Part shown: positions 62,112-64,000 of the stretch, piece by piece | Layout of the letters: every line of letters begins with the position of its first letter | Numbering within the stretch: position 1 is the stretch's first letter | Assembly: GCF_900104515.1 (NCBI RefSeq) | Contig: NZ_FNJL01000011.1 | Coordinates: 62,001-126,000 of the forward strand | Length of the DNA: 64,000 nt | DNA from: Paracidovorax cattleyae | GTDB taxonomy: Bacteria > Pseudomonadota > Gammaproteobacteria > Burkholderiales > Burkholderiaceae_C | Direction: 5' to 3' | The notes under the pieces: model-generated | What the model saw: the letters and a program-made list of their open reading frames with translations, nothing else | What the model was told of the DNA's origin: nothing | The model's database searches: none | Position numbers and translations under genes: made by a program

Positions 62112-64000
62112 ATGTCCGCCCTTTCCAGTTTCGCCGTCACCGCCTTCATGCCGTCGCGCTACGACCCGCTGGTGGTGGCGGCCTCGTTCGCCATCGCGGT
62201 GCTGGCCAGCTACGTCACACTGGACCTGGCACGCAGGGTGCACGCTTCGCAGCGGCACATCGGCGTGGTCTGGTGGGCCGCGGGCTCGGTGGTGATGGGC
62301 ACGGGCATCTGGGCCATGCACTTCCTGGGAATGCAGGCATTCCAGCTGCCCATCGTGCTGGGCTTTTCCGGCGGCCTCACGCTGCTGTCCTGGCTCGCCG
62401 CGGTGCTGGCGTCGGCCCTGGCGCTGGGACTGGCCAGCCTGCCGCGGTTCGGCCGGTGGCAGATCCTCGTCGGCGCGGCCTTCATGGGCACGGGCATCAG
62501 CGGCATGCACTACATCGGCATGGAAGCCATGAAGATGTCCATCGACATCGTGTGGGACCCGGTGCTGGTCGCGCTATCGATCGCGGTGGCGTTCTTCGCG
62601 TCGGCCACCGCGCTGTACATCTTCCGGTGGCTGATCCACATCCGGCAGGACCGGCGCAGGGCGTGGTACCAGGCGGCCGCGGCGCTGGTGATGGGCATCG
62701 CCATCTGCGGCATGCACTACACCGGCATGGCCGCCGCATCGTTCCCCGAAGGCTCGATCTGCCTGAGCGCCGACGGCCTCGGCGGGCCCGGCCTCACGGC
62801 CATGGTGGTGCTGTCGTCCGGCATGCTCCTGCTGAGCACTCTGTTCACCTCCGTGCTGGACGCGCGCATGCAGACCACCGCCCGGCAGCTCAACGCGTCC
62901 CTGCAGGAGAGCAATGCCCGCCTCACCGAGGCCAATGCCCAGTTGCAGAAGCAGGCCTTCGCGGACCCCCTCACCCTGCTGCCCAACCGGCTGCTGTTCG
63001 AGGACCGGCTGTCCCACGCCCTGCTGCGCCTGGACCGTCTGCGGCGCCGCGATGCAGGCCAGCGCCTGGGCGTGATGTTCGTGGACCTGGACGGCTTCAA
63101 GCCCATCAACGACTCCTTCGGCCATGCGGCGGGGGACGCCATCCTTCGCAGCGCCGCGGAACGCCTGCGGCTGCAGGCCCGCGAAAGCGACACCGTGGCC
63201 CGCGTGGGCGGCGACGAGTTCCTGCTCCTGCTGGAAAACGTGGACGGCCCGGCCGACTGCCTCGCGGTGGCGCACCGGCTGCTCAATTCCCTGGGCCAGC
63301 CGTTCGAGGTGGCCGGAAAGACCGTGCAGATCGCCTGCTCCATCGGCATCGTCGTGTATCCGGACCACGGCGAGCGCGACAAGCTCGTGGCGAACGCCGA
63401 CGCCGCCATGTACGCGGCCAAGCGGGCCGGCGGCAATGGCTACGCGATGTTCGAATCGCACATGGATTCCGACGCCACGGCCCAGCTGTCGCTCCAGCAC
63501 GACCTGCGGCAGGCGATCTCCCGCGGCGAGCTGTCGCTGCACTACCAGCCCAAGATCGATGCCCGGCGCGGCCGCATCAATGGCGTGGAAGCCCTGCTGC
63601 GCTGGCGGCATCCGGAACGGGGCAACGTCAGCCCGGTGGAGTTCATTCCGATCGCAGAACGCTTCGGCCTGATCGCGCAACTCGGCAACTGGGTGATCGA
63701 GGAAGCCTGCCGGCAGATGGCCGCCTGGACCTGGGACGGGCTGCGCATGCGCGTGGCCATCAACCTTTCGGCCTACCAGTTGCGTGAAAGCGGGCTCGCC
63801 GACCGCATCCGCGATGCCCTGCAGCGGCATGGCGTGCCGGCCTCGCACCTGCTGTGCGAGATCACCGAGTCGGTCGCGATGGAAGACACGCGCGCCACCC
63901 AGCGGGCCATCGAGGAGCTGGGGCGCATCGGCGTGTACCTGTCCATCGACGACTTCGGCACCGGCTACTCCAGCCTCCACTACCTGCGCAGCCTGCCGGC
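62112..64000 (+). CDS. MHYT-GGDEF-EAL cyclic-di-GMP protein (partial)
   Basis: Membrane-bound signalling protein; 629 residues visible, cut by the right edge inside the EAL domain. N-terminal seven-span MHYT sensor with three motifs, AMHFLGM, GMHYIGM and GMHYTGM (copper/oxygen/NO-type ligands proposed for the family). A GGDEF domain follows with RVGGDEFLL and an RESD inhibitory site five residues before it. The EAL domain has VEALLRWRHPE and DDFGTGYSS. Both catalytic motifs look intact so far. Confidence 0.92.
   Translation, partial: MSALSSFAVTAFMPSRYDPLVVAASFAIAVLASYVTLDLARRVHASQRHIGVVWWAAGSVVMGTGIWAMHFLGMQAFQLPIVLGFSGGLTLLSWLAAVLASALALGLASLPRFGRWQILVGAAFMGTGISGMHYIGMEAMKMSIDIVWDPVLVALSIAVAFFASATALYIFRWLIHIRQDRRRAWYQAAAALVMGIAICGMHYTGMAAASFPEGSICLSADGLGGPGLTAMVVLSSGMLLLSTLFTSVLDARMQTTARQLNASLQESNARLTEANAQLQKQAFADPLTLLPNRLLFEDRLSHALLRLDRLRRRDAGQRLGVMFVDLDGFKPINDSFGHAAGDAILRSAAERLRLQARESDTVARVGGDEFLLLLENVDGPADCLAVAHRLLNSLGQPFEVAGKTVQIACSIGIVVYPDHGERDKLVANADAAMYAAKRAGGNGYAMFESHMDSDATAQLSLQHDLRQAISRGELSLHYQPKIDARRGRINGVEALLRWRHPERGNVSPVEFIPIAERFGLIAQLGNWVIEEACRQMAAWTWDGLRMRVAINLSAYQLRESGLADRIRDALQRHGVPASHLLCEITESVAMEDTRATQRAIEELGRIGVYLSIDDFGTGYSSLHYLRSLP

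Noticed and set aside
1-64000. CRISPR arrays, insertion sequences, prophage, tRNA or rRNA genes
   Set aside because: No spaced direct repeats, transposase, integrase, phage proteins or RNA gene patterns seen on reading both strands.

Overview
The window is chromosomal DNA of a GC-rich (close to 70 percent), aerobic betaproteobacterium. Gene families and order (btuB-cob-btu block, zapA followed by 6S RNA, a complete ccoNOQP-GH cluster beside hemN and fnr, many Bug/TctC and Liv-type uptake genes, TIGR04438 small Trp-rich protein) point to the Comamonadaceae, most like Acidovorax. That placement is inference from gene content. I see no tRNA, rRNA, insertion sequence, prophage or CRISPR array. 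Nearly all DNA is coding, with many ATGA or GTGA stop/start overlaps.

Layout. 1-6688 (minus): a B12 salvage and uptake operon (btuB, cobB, cobU, btuF, btuC, btuD) behind a cobalamin riboswitch with its own -10 box. 6740-7670 (plus): a small coiled-coil protein, zapA, then 6S RNA with a terminator. 7709-11130 (minus): two coupled cyclic-di-GMP genes (GGDEF/EAL and HD-GYP). 11182-23246: a micro-oxic respiration region with a TauE-like protein, hemN, fnr, ccoH, ccoG, ccoP, ccoQ, ccoO, ccoN, ccoS, ccoI and a universal stress protein. Three copies of the perfect FNR-type box TTGAC-N4-GTCAA lie upstream of hemN/fnr, ccoN and ccoI/usp, and two have a -10-like hexamer at the class II distance. 23269-30292: a Liv-type ABC importer in one operon with an amidohydrolase, with a divergent LysR regulator. 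30326-31264: an orphan methyltransferase. 31358-37436 (minus): a malonate-use cluster (malonyl-CoA synthetase, enoyl-CoA hydratase, Bug-type binding protein, malonyl-CoA decarboxylase, GntR regulator) with a candidate operator.

37627-39862: a GlxA-type regulator overlapping an MFS gene. 39901-40728: lgt. 41031-43208: a siderophore receptor behind a Fur box. 43236-44214 (minus): a DUF3885 protein overlapping a small Cys-rich exported protein, both of unknown role. 44430-50412: bacterioferritin without the usual haem ligand, ilvD, a small Trp-rich membrane protein, cytochrome c, a LapA-like protein and acs. 50679-51290: a YqhA-type protein. 51320-55472: a ProU-type betaine/choline importer (proV, proW, proX) with a strong sigma70 promoter overlapped by an inverted repeat and a 425-base leader. 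55583-59142: a dioxygenase-fold lipoprotein, a small Pro-rich exported protein and a BaeSR/QseBC-like two-component system. 59220-60470: topoisomerase IB. 60483-61868 (minus): fumC. 62112 to the right edge: an MHYT-GGDEF-EAL protein, cut by the window end.

The most useful leads are the shared FNR promoter layout, the half-site arrangement at the proU promoter, the Pro-rich sensor kinase with its similar small exported neighbour, the DUF3885 pair, and a dispersed intergenic repeat present twice.
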